Assembly (NCBI RefSeq): GCF_003254545.1
Contig: NZ_QJRH01000070.1
Span: forward strand, 310,001 to 374,000
Length of the DNA: 64,000 nt
Origin: Flavobacterium tistrianum
GTDB lineage: Bacteria; Bacteroidota; Bacteroidia; Flavobacteriales; Flavobacteriaceae
Direction of reading: 5' to 3'
The position numbers were made by a program, and so were the translations under genes. Of the stretch, positions 44,644-53,863 are shown in pieces (the first letter of the stretch is position 1; each line of letters opens with the position of its first letter). The notes below the pieces were generated by a model. It saw only the letters and a program-made list of their open reading frames with translations. It was not told where the DNA came from and made no database searches.

Positions 44644-46341
44644 ATGAATACAACAGACATAAACCCTGAAAACAACAATTTTGAACCACAAAACGATAGT
44701 AAAATGTGGTGGAAAAATTCTGAAAGCGAACAGATTTTAAATCGCGGTTATCTTTTAAAAGGAGAAACTGTAGAAGGAGCAATCGATAGAATTTGTACAG
44801 CCGCAGCTAGAAGACTTTACAAACCAGAATTGAAAGAATCTTTCATGGAAATGATTGAAAGAGGTTGGATGAGTATCAGTTCGCCGGTTTGGGCCAATAT
44901 GGGAACAGAAAGAGGTTTGCCAATTTCTTGTTTTAATGTACACGTTCCAGATAAAATTGAAGGCATCACTCATAAATTGGGCGAGGTAATTATGCAGACT
45001 AAAATTGGAGGCGGAACTTCTGGTTATTTTGGTGAATTGCGCGAACGCGGAAGCGCTGTAACCGATAACGGAAAGAGTAGTGGAGCAGTAAGCTTCATGA
45101 AACTTTTTGATACAGCAATGGATACTATTTCTCAAGGTGGCGTTCGTCGTGGTGCATTTGCAGCTTATTTGGATGTTGATCATCCAGATATTGAAGAGTT
45201 TTTGAAAATTAAAAGTATTGGAAACCCGATTCAAAACCTGTTTACAGGAATTTGCGTACCAGATTACTGGATGCAAGAAATGATTGATGGGGATGTTGAT
45301 AAAAGACAAATTTGGGCAAAAGTATTAGAAAGCCGTCAGCAAAAAGGATTACCGTATATTTTCTTTAGTGACAACGTAAATAAAAATAAGCCACAAGTTT
45401 ATAAAGATCAGAATCTTAGAATTAATGCCAGTAATTTATGCAGTGAGATCATGTTGCCATCTACGCATGACGAATCATTTATTTGCTGCTTATCTTCTAT
45501 GAACTTAGAATTGTATGATGAATGGAAAGATACCGAAGCAGTTAAATTGGCGATCTTTTTCTTAGATGCCGTTTTACAGGAATTCATCGAAAAAACGGAA
45601 GGCAACTATTATCTTTCTGCAGCTAATAAATTTGCTAAAAGACATCGTGCTTTAGGTCTAGGTGTTTTAGGATGGCATTCTTATTTGCAGAAAAACATGA
45701 TTCCATTTGAAGGAATGGAAGCTAAAATGAAAACGACAGAAATTTTCAAACATATTAGTGATAAAGCTGATAAAGCAAGTCAAGAATTGGCTAGAATTTA
45801 TGGCGAGCCAGAATTGTTAAAAGGTTACGGAAGACGTAACACAACCACAATGGCAATTGCACCAACAACCTCTTCTTCTGCGATTTTAGGACAAACTTCG
45901 CCAGGAATTGAGCCTTTCAGCAGTAATTATTACAAAGCTGGATTGAGCAAAGGTAATTTTATGCGTAAAAACAAATACCTTAAAAAACTGTTGGAAGAAA
46001 AAGGCTTAGATAATGAAGAAGTTTGGAGAGGGATTATGCTAAACGGTGGTAGTGTTCAGCATATGGAACAATTGACTAAAGAAGAAAAAGATGTTTTTAA
46101 AACATTTAAAGAAATCAGCCAGTTAGAAATTGTACAGCAAGCAGGAATTCGCCAAAAATTTGTAGATCAAGGACAAAGTTTAAATCTTAATATTCCAGCA
46201 GAATTAGCAATTAAAGACGTAAACCGTTTAATGATCGAAGCTTGGCAACAAGGAGTAAAAAGTTTGTACTACCAAAGAAGTCAAAGTGTTTCGAAAGAAT
46301 TGGTAACAAGTCTTGTTTCTTGCAGCAGTTGTGAATCATAA
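44644..46341 (+). CDS. nrdA: Class I ribonucleotide reductase large subunit
   Basis: A 565-residue catalytic subunit reducing ribonucleoside diphosphates to deoxy forms. The first redox Cys is in GLPISCFNVHV. The radical-site region is NLCSEIMLPSTHDESFICCL, followed by TTMAIAPTTSSSAILGQTSPG. The C-terminal tail SLVSCSSCES carries the CxxC pair that shuttles reducing equivalents. It is much shorter than E. coli NrdA and starts almost directly with the catalytic domain, so the N-terminal ATP-cone is absent and overall activity control by dATP must be missing or reside elsewhere. A terminator follows. Confidence 0.94.
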   Translation: MNTTDINPENNNFEPQNDSKMWWKNSESEQILNRGYLLKGETVEGAIDRICTAAARRLYKPELKESFMEMIERGWMSISSPVWANMGTERGLPISCFNVHVPDKIEGITHKLGEVIMQTKIGGGTSGYFGELRERGSAVTDNGKSSGAVSFMKLFDTAMDTISQGGVRRGAFAAYLDVDHPDIEEFLKIKSIGNPIQNLFTGICVPDYWMQEMIDGDVDKRQIWAKVLESRQQKGLPYIFFSDNVNKNKPQVYKDQNLRINASNLCSEIMLPSTHDESFICCLSSMNLELYDEWKDTEAVKLAIFFLDAVLQEFIEKTEGNYYLSAANKFAKRHRALGLGVLGWHSYLQKNMIPFEGMEAKMKTTEIFKHISDKADKASQELARIYGEPELLKGYGRRNTTTMAIAPTTSSSAILGQTSPGIEPFSSNYYKAGLSKGNFMRKNKYLKKLLEEKGLDNEEVWRGIMLNGGSVQHMEQLTKEEKDVFKTFKEISQLEIVQQAGIRQKFVDQGQSLNLNIPAELAIKDVNRLMIEAWQQGVKSLYYQRSQSVSKELVTSLVSCSSCES

Positions 46342-46349
46342 ATAAATGA

Positions 46350-46386
46350 AAGCCGAATTTTAAATTTAAGATTCGGTTTTTTTTTA
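46350..46386 (+). terminator. Terminator after nrdA
   Basis: AAGCCGAAT (46350-46358) pairs with ATTCGGTTT (46371-46379, one G-T pair), followed by a run of T. Confidence 0.75.
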
Positions 46387-46398
46387 TTCATAACTATT

Positions 46399-46500
46399 TG
46401 TCATTCTGAGGAACGAGGAATCTCACGTGAAATTCCACAAAGGTTTTCCATATAGTTTTGTCATGTCGACGAAGGAGACATTTCCACAAGTAGCACGATC
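46399..46500. repeat. Decayed copies of the TTTGTCATTTCGACGAAGGA repeat
   Basis: TTGTCATTCTGAGGAACGAGGAATCTCACG and TTTTGTCATGTCGACGAAGGAG (in the second half) resemble one arm of the family at 14381 and 18940. The two halves are in the same orientation and do not form a full hairpin. Confidence 0.6.
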
Positions 46501-46512
46501 AAAATCAAAAAA

Positions 46513-47085
46513 TCAAACCTTCGACTTCAATCTACTCAAAGTTTCCTGAGAAATATTAATATAAGAAGCCACAATTTTATTCGGTAATCTTTTCACAATC
46601 GCAGGATTAATTTTTAAAAGCTGATTATATCTTTCCAAAGCATCCATTGTCGTAAAAGACATTAACCGATTGGCATTATTCACATAAGCTTTTTCCAGAT
46701 AATTGCTGTAAAACTCACGCCATTGCGGAACAATTTCCATTAAATGATTAAAATCTTCATGGGAAATGCTTAGTAATTCTGATTTCTCTACAACCTGAAT
46801 ATTTTCAAGTGCTGGCATTTTAGTAATAAAACTGACTAAAGCTGTAGCAAACTGATTTTCAAAAGCAATATATCGTGTCGCGTCTTTTCCTTCTTCATTA
46901 ATAAAAAAAATGCGCAGACAGCCTTTTGCAACAAAAAATGTTTCTTGACTAATTTGGCCTTGAGCTAGCAAAATCTCATTTTTTTCTTTTTTAGTAAGTT
47001 TAAAATAGGAGAGAATGGTTTCTAAATCTTCATCAGAAACGTTTATGCTTTTTCGAATGGAATTGCCAAGCTGTTCGTATATCAT
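46513..47085 (-). CDS. Crp/Fnr family transcriptional regulator
   Basis: A 190-residue protein with a cyclic-nucleotide-binding-like domain (about 25-120: LLAQGQISQETFFVAKGCLR; GKDATRYIAFENQFATAL) and a C-terminal winged helix (KIVASYINISQETLSRLKSK). The effector-binding arginine of true Crp is not evident, so the ligand is unknown. Many Bacteroidetes paralogues of this type exist. The start directly abuts the ribB stop, so it is expressed with ribB as second gene of a two-gene unit. Confidence 0.9.
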   Translation of the reverse strand: MIYEQLGNSIRKSINVSDEDLETILSYFKLTKKEKNEILLAQGQISQETFFVAKGCLRIFFINEEGKDATRYIAFENQFATALVSFITKMPALENIQVVEKSELLSISHEDFNHLMEIVPQWREFYSNYLEKAYVNNANRLMSFTTMDALERYNQLLKINPAIVKRLPNKIVASYINISQETLSRLKSKV

Positions 47086-47748
47086 TTAATTATAATCTCT
47101 AACGAATTTGCGGTAATATATAATATCTTCAATAGATAAAACCACTAAATCGTGTTCTTGTGCAAAGCTAATGATTTTGTCTAGTTTCGCCATGCTTCCG
47201 TCTTCGTTCATTAATTCACAAAGGACAGCTTCGGGTTGTAAACCTGCCAATTTCATTAAATCTACACTTCCTTCAGTATGACCATTTCTTCCTAAAACAC
47301 CATTGTCGTTTGCTCTAAGCGGAAAAATATGTCCAGGTCTTGCCAAATCTTTTGGTTTTGCATTTACTGCAACAGCTGTTTTAATGGTAGTAATTCGATC
47401 TTTTGCAGAAACTCCAGTGGTAACTCCATTTTTTGCTTCAATAGTAATGGTAAACGGCGTCTGAAAACTGCTCGTGTTTTCTTTTACCATATATGGAAGT
47501 TCCAATTGATCTGCTTTTTCATTCGTTAGACAAATACAGACAATTCCACTACATTCTCGGATCATTAGCGCCATATCATGAACGTTAATGTGATGTGCAG
47601 AAAATATTAAATCGCCTTCATTTTCTCGGTTTTCATCGTCGGTTACCAAAACACCTTTTCCGCTTTTAAGCTGTTCCAAAGCATTTTCAACACGTTCTTT
47701 ACTCGAAATTCCAAATTGCACTAACGGACTTAATTTTGTACTTATCAT
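47086..47748 (-). CDS. ribB: 3,4-dihydroxy-2-butanone-4-phosphate synthase
   Basis: A 220-residue cytoplasmic enzyme making the four-carbon precursor of riboflavin from ribulose 5-phosphate. Motifs: [17 protein letters not shown] (acidic metal-binding loop), [41 protein letters not shown] and [14 protein letters not shown] (catalytic His and Glu). It is the stand-alone RibB form without a fused GTP cyclohydrolase II domain. No FMN riboswitch is visible upstream. The -7 element TAGATTTG (47782 to 47775) lies about 27 bp before the ATG. Confidence 0.95.
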   Translation of the reverse strand: MISTKLSPLVQFGISSKERVENALEQLKSGKGVLVTDDENRENEGDLIFSAHHINVHDMALMIRECSGIVCICLTNEKADQLELPYMVKENTSSFQTPFTITIEAKNGVTTGVSAKDRITTIKTAVAVNAKPKDLARPGHIFPLRANDNGVLGRNGHTEGSVDLMKLAGLQPEAVLCELMNEDGSMAKLDKIISFAQEHDLVVLSIEDIIYYRKFVRDYN

Positions 47749-47774
47749 AAAAACTTTTTAGAAATAATAAGAAG

Positions 47775-47782
47775 CAAATCTA
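47775..47782 (-). promoter_or_regulatory. -7 element of the ribB promoter
   Basis: Minus-strand TAGATTTG matches TAnnTTTG; the spacing to the nearest TTG is short, so the -33 element is unsure. Confidence 0.4.
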
Positions 47783-47921
47783 AAGCGGTTTAAAACCAAA
47801 AAGTTTGATATAAGTCAATAAATTGATGTTCTATTTTTTTAAGGTTAATCTAATTTAGTTGTCATAAAATCTTAATTTAGTACCCAAATTCGATAACCCA
47901 AAATCCAATAAATACCCTCAA

Positions 47922-49526
47922 ATGGAGAATATTACCGTAATCATAATGCTGCTTTTCGGTGTAGCTTTTCTTAGTCTTGTTAGCAAAAGATATAATTTCC
48001 CAATTCCGATTGTTTTGGTTTTGTGCGGTGTTGTGATTAGTATTGTTCCAGGACTTCCTGTAATTGCTTTAAGTCCAGAAATTGTATTTATAATATTTTT
48101 ACCGCCTCTTTTATATCACGCCGCGTGGCACACCAGCTGGTCTGATTTTAAGCAATCGATTCGTCCAATAACTTTTGCCGCTGTAGGTTTGGTCTTTTTT
48201 ACGACGGGATTAGTTGCTGTTTTTGCACATTGGCTAATAGATGATATGTCTTGGCCGTTAGCTTTTTTGCTTGGCGCCATTGTTTCGCCGCCAGATGCGG
48301 TTTCGGCAACAGCCATAACAAAAGGTTTGGGACTTAATCCGCGTTTAATTGCTATTCTAGAAGGAGAAAGTTTGGTGAATGATGCAAGTGGTCTTGTGGC
48401 GTATAAATATGCCTTGACGGCTATCACAGCTGGGAATTTTGTTCTGTGGCAAGCTGGGTTAAATTTTGTATTGATGTCGGTTTTGGGAATCGCAATAGGT
48501 TTGGCTGTTGGTTACGTCATGTTTTACATTCATAAAAGATTTGTTTGTGATGATATTATCGAAGTGACATTGACATTATTGACACCTTTTGCCTCATATC
48601 TTCTTGCGGAGCATTTTGAAGGTTCAGGTGTTTTGGCTGTGGTTACGACCGGTCTTTTTCTGGCGGCGAGATCAGGAACGATATTTTCTCATGAAAGCCG
48701 AATTATGACAAATACAATTTGGGATGTTTTAAATAACATTTTAAACGGATTGATTTTTATCTTAATCGGACTTCAATTAAGACAGATTATTGCAGGAATT
48801 AGCAATTACTCTGGGAATTCTTTATTTATCTGGGGTGCTGTTATAAGCATTGTAGTGATTTTAGTTCGTTTTTTATGGGTTGTTCCTGCAACGATGATTC
48901 CGAGAATGCTTAGTAAAAGGATTCGTGAAAAAGAAGCTTTTGATTACCGAAATATGATCATTTTTGGATGGTCTGGAATGCGTGGAGTCGTTTCTATGGC
49001 TGCGGCGTTGGCGCTCCCGTTAATGTTGAATAAAACGGAAGAGTTTCCGCTTCGAAATTTAATTATATATCTAGTTTTCTGCGTTATTCTTTCAACTTTG
49101 GTTATACAAGGTCTTACGCTTCCGTGGCTGATTAAAAAGCTTAAAATTGAGCGATATTCGATACTTGCAGAAGAATATAATATTCGAAATGTAATTGTTT
49201 CGGAAACTATTGCGCATATTGAAGATAATTTCTCATTGCTGAATGACGAATTGCTTCATAACATTAAAAGCAAATATGAAGTAAAATTTAACCGTCTTCA
49301 AAAGACTGAACTTCCAGCTAATTTCTTCGGAAACGGTAAACTTCTTGGAGGAGAAATTTTTAATGATTTCACTAAAATTCAAATCGATTTGCTGAATGTA
49401 GAACGAGCAAAATTAGAATCAATGCATAAATTAGGTTCTGTCAACGAAGAAATCTTCCGCAAAATAGAAAAAGAACTAGACTTGGAAGAAACCCGTTTGT
49501 GGATGGAAATGTACGAGGAAAATTAA
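47922..49526 (+). CDS. CPA1-type Na+/H+ antiporter
   Basis: A 534-residue membrane protein with about 12 helices in the first 410 residues. LPPLLYHAAWHTSWSDFKQ, the ion-site helix LGAIVSPPDAVSATAITKGLG, ILEGESLVNDASGLVAYK (conserved NDA) and FGWSGMRGVVSMAAALALPL are signatures of CPA1/NhaP-type antiporters. The last 120 residues are a cytoplasmic, helical and charged regulatory tail. It exports sodium (or potassium) in exchange for protons. The gene is single, divergent from ribB, and ends before an inverted repeat shared with the convergent MutS-like gene. Confidence 0.92.
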   Translation: MENITVIIMLLFGVAFLSLVSKRYNFPIPIVLVLCGVVISIVPGLPVIALSPEIVFIIFLPPLLYHAAWHTSWSDFKQSIRPITFAAVGLVFFTTGLVAVFAHWLIDDMSWPLAFLLGAIVSPPDAVSATAITKGLGLNPRLIAILEGESLVNDASGLVAYKYALTAITAGNFVLWQAGLNFVLMSVLGIAIGLAVGYVMFYIHKRFVCDDIIEVTLTLLTPFASYLLAEHFEGSGVLAVVTTGLFLAARSGTIFSHESRIMTNTIWDVLNNILNGLIFILIGLQLRQIIAGISNYSGNSLFIWGAVISIVVILVRFLWVVPATMIPRMLSKRIREKEAFDYRNMIIFGWSGMRGVVSMAAALALPLMLNKTEEFPLRNLIIYLVFCVILSTLVIQGLTLPWLIKKLKIERYSILAEEYNIRNVIVSETIAHIEDNFSLLNDELLHNIKSKYEVKFNRLQKTELPANFFGNGKLLGGEIFNDFTKIQIDLLNVERAKLESMHKLGSVNEEIFRKIEKELDLEETRLWMEMYEEN

Positions 49527-49534
49527 TTTCTAAT

Positions 49535-49612
49535 TGTAAATGGTGAATTGTAAATTATTAATTTATTCTTTGCGTAAAGTTTAATTCACAATTCATCATT
49601 TACAATTCACAA
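49535..49612. terminator. Inverted repeat between convergent antiporter and MutS-like genes
   Basis: AATTGTAAATGGTGAATTGT (about 49534-49553) faces ATTCATCATTTACAATTCAC (about 49588-49607). It is an AT-rich hairpin likely to end transcription from both sides. Confidence 0.55.
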
Positions 49613-51385
49613 TTAAATAACCCCCATTTTCTGCATTAAGAAAGTTGCACTTTTATTTTTGCAGATTCCGTTTCGGAGTTTGTAATCGAAATGTAAGTCG
49701 TTGTTTTGAATCTCAACTTCGAAACATTGATTGGTTAAAATTTCAGGATATTCATTTGTAGTCAGACAAACTTCGATGTCGTGAGTTGCGATGGCTCCGA
49801 TGGCTTTTTTAGAAATTATCTTTTTCACTACTTCAATTGTTCCGTTTCTTTTATCCTCGGAATTTGTACCTCTTAAAATCTCATCTAATAAAACAAAAGC
49901 AGGCTGATTTTCAAGCTCATCCATGATCTGTTTTAAACGTTTGATTTCAGCAAAGAAGTAAGACTCGCTATCAGATAAAGAATCAGATAATCGCATTGAA
50001 ACTAATACTGGAAGTGGATGAACTTTAGCTTCTGAAGCACAGACTACTGATCCGATTCCACTCAATACCATATTGACTCCTAAACTTCTTAAAAATGTAC
50101 TTTTTCCAGACATGTTGGAACCAGTCAAAATCACAAAAGATTGTGGGTGAAATTGCGTGTCGTTTCCAACTCTTGTCGCAGGATTTAATAACGGATGGCT
50201 TAGATTTTTAAACTCAATTTTATACTCTGAATTGATATCAGGGAAAACGAAATCTTCATTATTATACGCCAAATTTGCCAAACTGTTTAGTGCTTCAATT
50301 TCTCCAATAATAGAAACCCAATGATTCATTTCTGAAGCATAATCTTCTTTCCATTTTAATAATGCTTTTAAAACATGCAGATTAAACAAGAATGTTCCGT
50401 TGAATAAAGTGGCTGTAACAAAGTTATTTATCGTATCCATTCTTGAAAATAACTCAGAAAGCTGCTTTAAATGCTGACTTGCTTTTGCATTCTTAAAATT
50501 CAATTGTTCTTGTAAATGGAGTAACTTTTTAGATTGGAAAGATTCGTTCTCGATTTTTTCAATCAGTAAACTATATTGCTTTATGATGTTAGAAACATTA
50601 TCAGCTTTTGCTATTTCCGATTGAATTCTCTTTACTGCTCTTCCTAAAACAATTAAATTGGCAATAAAGACATACGTCAAATAAGAAAGTATAATGGTTT
50701 TTGATGTAATAAAATACGCAGCCACAAACCCAAAAAAAGTTACTGGGAGAATAAATGATAATGCAACTAAAACTTTAGGTAGTGAATTGTTTGTAAATGA
50801 AGTCCAATAATTTATTGCTTCATAAGATTGTTTTGAATCTTGACTTAAAATTGCCAAAGCCTGGAATTCTTGTCTCCAATCAATTTTTGATTTTAATTCG
50901 TTTACAGCTTCCTGATTTTCTAAAATTTCCCTCTCAGGAAGTGTATGAAGCAATTGTTCTGCAAGCGTTTTTTTTCCGATGAAAGAAGCTGTTCTGTTTA
51001 AGTTTTGAAATAAAGAATGGTCTCCAAAAATATCTAAATCATATGCATACGGATGATGAAAATCGATAAATTCAGTTCCGTTTTCAAAAGGTGTTTTTTC
51101 TCTTTTTAGAAAAGCAATTTCATTCTTGTTAATTTTTAAAAGCGTTTCTGCCAGCAATCTTTGAAATGATACTCGAGAATGTATTCTCATAAAAAAAATA
51201 AAACCAGCAAAAGATAAAACAGCTAGGATAACATAAAGTATATGATCTGTTTTGATGTAATAAAATATAAAAAACAAGAAGAGAAAAATACTTAATAGCC
51301 TCAAAAGGCTTATGCTGTTGTATTTTTTGTTGGTTTTATTATAGAGTTCTGAGTATTTTGCAACGTTGTCTGGATATGCTTTCAT
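49613..51385 (-). CDS. Membrane-anchored MutS-like ATPase
   Basis: A 590-residue protein. Two hydrophobic helices near the N-terminus (about residues 28-70) and a further pair (about 195-245: VLVALSFILPVTFFGFVAAY) flank a MutS core/lever-like helical region. The C-terminal MutS ATPase has Walker A LTGSNMSGKSTFLRSLG, SDSESYFFAEIKRLKQI, Walker B FVLLDEILRGTNSED and AIATHDIEV. The mismatch-binding N-terminal domain is missing. It is therefore not standard MutS; DNA recognition and role are unknown. The frame extends to a TTG at 51409, but ATG 51385 is the better start. Confidence 0.85.
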   Translation of the reverse strand: MKAYPDNVAKYSELYNKTNKKYNSISLLRLLSIFLFLFFIFYYIKTDHILYVILAVLSFAGFIFFMRIHSRVSFQRLLAETLLKINKNEIAFLKREKTPFENGTEFIDFHHPYAYDLDIFGDHSLFQNLNRTASFIGKKTLAEQLLHTLPEREILENQEAVNELKSKIDWRQEFQALAILSQDSKQSYEAINYWTSFTNNSLPKVLVALSFILPVTFFGFVAAYFITSKTIILSYLTYVFIANLIVLGRAVKRIQSEIAKADNVSNIIKQYSLLIEKIENESFQSKKLLHLQEQLNFKNAKASQHLKQLSELFSRMDTINNFVTATLFNGTFLFNLHVLKALLKWKEDYASEMNHWVSIIGEIEALNSLANLAYNNEDFVFPDINSEYKIEFKNLSHPLLNPATRVGNDTQFHPQSFVILTGSNMSGKSTFLRSLGVNMVLSGIGSVVCASEAKVHPLPVLVSMRLSDSLSDSESYFFAEIKRLKQIMDELENQPAFVLLDEILRGTNSEDKRNGTIEVVKKIISKKAIGAIATHDIEVCLTTNEYPEILTNQCFEVEIQNNDLHFDYKLRNGICKNKSATFLMQKMGVI

Positions 51386-51447
51386 TCTATTATTTTGCTT
51401 GAAATACAAATATAGCTTTTAAGTCACAAAATCATCAATATTGTAAT

Positions 51448-52281
51448 TTAATCTTCATGCATAACCAAAATCGGAATGGTAACTTCTTTGGCTATTTTTT
51501 TTGAAAAACTAGAATCGAAAAGGCTTTCAAAGAAGGATCGTTTATGTGTTATGGTCGTCAGAATATCAATGTCTTTATATAGCACAAAATCAAGGATGGT
51601 TTCTTTTACATCATCACTTGGAAGAACTAAAAACTCAACATTTTCCCCGGCAAATTCTTTTTCAAATTCTTTTCGAGCTTCTTCCGTAACATCAGAATTA
51701 GATGTTTTTACATATAAGCTTTTAACCTTAGCATCTGTTTTTTTTGCAATTTTCAAGACCTTTTTCAGTTCTTTTTTGTCTTTTTCGCGATAGCGTGTTG
51801 TAAAACCAATTGTTTTAACCTTTTTGTATTTAGCATCTATAGGAATGCATAAAACAGGAACTTCAACTCCTGAAATCACAGACTCGGTATTAGAACCCGT
51901 GAAAAATTTAGTCCAGTCAGAAGCGCTGTTGGTTCCCATGATCACAAAATCGACTTGGTCTTCTTCGACTGCATTTTTAAGATTATAAATTAGGTCGCCA
52001 TCCATTAAACGGTGTTTGATCACAATGTCTTCCAAATTACGTTCAGCAGCAATAGTTCTTAGTTTCGGAATTTCATCCTTAAACATTTCAAATTTTGCTA
52101 GCTCGATTGAACTGTATATGGAAGCATAATTCTCTGGAAAGAATTGGCTGTCGTAAACAGGAATCTCGAAAGTATGAAGTAAGATCAATTCGGCGTTTAC
52201 CACTTTAGCAAATTCTAAAGCATGGACAAATGCATTGGTGGCAGCATCAGAGAAATCGGTTGGGAATAATATCTTTTTCAT
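51448..52281 (-). CDS. Universal stress protein with two Usp domains
   Basis: A 277-residue cytoplasmic protein. The first Usp domain starts KKILFPTDFSDAATNAFVHA and contains the nucleotide-loop-like FVIMGTNSASDWTKFFTGSN. The second (about 145-277) starts KYKKVKTIGFTTRYREKDKK and ends SKKIAKEVTIPILVMHED. Such proteins bind ATP or other ligands and act in stress survival. The frame is open to ATG 52320, but a consensus promoter (-7 at 52308-52315) lies inside that extension, so ATG 52281 is the start. Confidence 0.92.
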   Translation of the reverse strand: MKKILFPTDFSDAATNAFVHALEFAKVVNAELILLHTFEIPVYDSQFFPENYASIYSSIELAKFEMFKDEIPKLRTIAAERNLEDIVIKHRLMDGDLIYNLKNAVEEDQVDFVIMGTNSASDWTKFFTGSNTESVISGVEVPVLCIPIDAKYKKVKTIGFTTRYREKDKKELKKVLKIAKKTDAKVKSLYVKTSNSDVTEEARKEFEKEFAGENVEFLVLPSDDVKETILDFVLYKDIDILTTITHKRSFFESLFDSSFSKKIAKEVTIPILVMHED

Positions 52282-52307
52282 AGTACTTAAGATTAAGGTT
52301 TGTCTCT

Positions 52308-52336
52308 CAAATTTACTCATTCTGCGAAGAAAACAA
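52308..52336 (-). promoter_or_regulatory. Promoter of the universal stress protein gene
   Basis: On the minus strand TTG (52336 to 52334), an 18-bp spacer and TAAATTTG (52315 to 52308) fit the Bacteroidetes consensus. It is 27 bp before ATG 52281. Confidence 0.7.
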
Positions 52337-52450
52337 CCTGATATTTATCAGTATTTTAACAATTAATAATTTATTAATCTTAATTAATTTGAAGATTTCT
52401 TATTTGAATGCAGCTGTATTGATGTAGAAAAGAAATTGAGCGTTTTTTTA

Positions 52451-52458
52451 TACCTTTG
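52451..52458 (+). promoter_or_regulatory. -7 element of mnmE, implying a leaderless transcript
   Basis: TACCTTTG ends 4 bp before ATG 52463, so the transcription start would fall at or next to the start codon. No -33 element with normal spacing is obvious. Confidence 0.45.
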
Positions 52459-52462
52459 CAGC

Positions 52463-53863
52463 ATGATAAATCAAGATTCTATAGTTGCTTTGGCTACACC
52501 TTCGGGAGCTGGAGCTATTGCCATAATTCGTATTTCTGGAGCCGAGGCTATTACCATTGGTAATTCGGTGTTTAAATCTATTAAAAACAAAGATTTAACC
52601 AAGCAGAAAACGCATACGCTTCACTTAGGGCATATTGTAGATGGAAGCAAAACATTAGATGAAGTTTTAGTTTCTGTTTTTAAAGGCCCAAATTCTTATA
52701 CAGGAGAAGATACAATTGAAATTTCTTGCCATGGATCGACTTATATTCAGCAGCAGATTATTCAATTATTATTGCGAAATGGCTGTAGAATGGCCGATGC
52801 GGGTGAATTTACATTGAGAGCGTTCTTAAATGGGAAATTAGATTTATCACAAGCAGAAGCAGTTGCTGATTTGATTTCGTCGGATAATGAAGCTTCTCAT
52901 CAAATTGCAATGCAGCAAATGCGTGGCGGATTCAGTAATGAAATTGCGAAACTTAGAGAAGAGCTTTTAAATTTTGCTTCTTTAATTGAATTGGAGTTGG
53001 ATTTTGCTGAAGAAGATGTAGAGTTTGCAGACAGAACGCAGTTTCATGAATTATTAAACAGAATTGAATTTGTTTTAAAACGTTTAATCGATTCGTTTGC
53101 TGTTGGAAATGTAATTAAAAATGGAATTCCGGTTGCAATTGTAGGGGAACCAAATGTTGGAAAATCGACTTTATTAAATGCTTTATTAAACGAAGAACGC
53201 GCGATTGTTTCTGACATTGCAGGAACAACTCGTGACACCATTGAAGATGAATTGGTAATTGGCGGAATCGGATTTAGATTTATTGATACTGCCGGAATTC
53301 GTGATACAAAAGATGTTGTAGAAAGTATCGGAATCAAGAAAACTTTTGAAAAAATTGATCAGGCTCAAGTTGTAATTTATTTATTTGATGGATTAAAATT
53401 CCAAACTTCAAGTTCTGAATTTGTAAATGAAATTGAGCAGATTAAAAATAAATATCCCCTAAAACCACTTCTTATTGTAGTCAACAAAAAAGATATTCTA
53501 TCTGCTGATGAAGTTTCGAATATTACCAATCAATTAGAAAATCTAAATGCAAAACTGCTATTAATTTCTGCTAAAGAAAAAATAGGAGTAGAGGATTTAA
53601 AAAATGAATTATTGTCTTTTGTAAATACAGGAGCGCTTCGTAATAATGAAACGATTGTTACCAATACAAGACATTACGATTCATTATTAAAAGCTTTAGA
53701 TGAAATTCAGAAAGTAAAATTTGGTTTAGAATCGGGTCTTTCAAGTGATCTTATAGCGCTAGATATTCGCGAAGCTCTATATCAATTCGGACTTATTACA
53801 GGTCAAGTCTCAAACGACGAGTTGTTGGGGAATATCTTTGCCAATTTCTGTATTGGCAAGTAG
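52463..53863 (+). CDS. mnmE: tRNA modification GTPase MnmE
   Basis: A 466-residue protein. The N-terminal folate-binding domain has DSIVALATPSGAGAIAIIRI and NSYTGEDTIEISCHGS. The helical domain holds the G domain with G1 GEPNVGKST (from residue 228), IAGTTRDTIEDEL (G2), DTAGIRDT (G3) and VNKKD (G4). The C-terminal FCIGK carries the catalytic Cys. With MnmG it adds the (carboxymethyl)aminomethyl group to U34 of certain tRNAs. The frame opens at 52436, but ATG 52463 fits family length and promoter. The last 18 bp are the probable attachment site of the mobile element that follows. Confidence 0.96.
   Translation: MINQDSIVALATPSGAGAIAIIRISGAEAITIGNSVFKSIKNKDLTKQKTHTLHLGHIVDGSKTLDEVLVSVFKGPNSYTGEDTIEISCHGSTYIQQQIIQLLLRNGCRMADAGEFTLRAFLNGKLDLSQAEAVADLISSDNEASHQIAMQQMRGGFSNEIAKLREELLNFASLIELELDFAEEDVEFADRTQFHELLNRIEFVLKRLIDSFAVGNVIKNGIPVAIVGEPNVGKSTLLNALLNEERAIVSDIAGTTRDTIEDELVIGGIGFRFIDTAGIRDTKDVVESIGIKKTFEKIDQAQVVIYLFDGLKFQTSSSEFVNEIEQIKNKYPLKPLLIVVNKKDILSADEVSNITNQLENLNAKLLLISAKEKIGVEDLKNELLSFVNTGALRNNETIVTNTRHYDSLLKALDEIQKVKFGLESGLSSDLIALDIREALYQFGLITGQVSNDELLGNIFANFCIGK
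53846..53863 (+). other. Putative chromosomal attachment site at the 3' end of mnmE
   Basis: TTCTGTATTGGCAAGTAG encodes FCIGK and the stop. The SGI1 genomic island of enterobacteria is known to insert into the same trmE/mnmE 3' end. Integrase and transfer genes start here; the matching right-hand copy would be outside the window. Confidence 0.45.

Noticed and set aside
47749..47921. FMN riboswitch before ribB
   Set aside because: The gap is short and AT-rich, and none of the conserved riboswitch helices is visible.
51386..51409. Upstream start of the MutS-like protein
   Set aside because: It would begin at TTG; the ATG at 51385 is better.
52282..52320. Longer start of the universal stress protein
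   Set aside because: A consensus promoter lies inside the extension, and MKKILFPTDFS is the typical family start.
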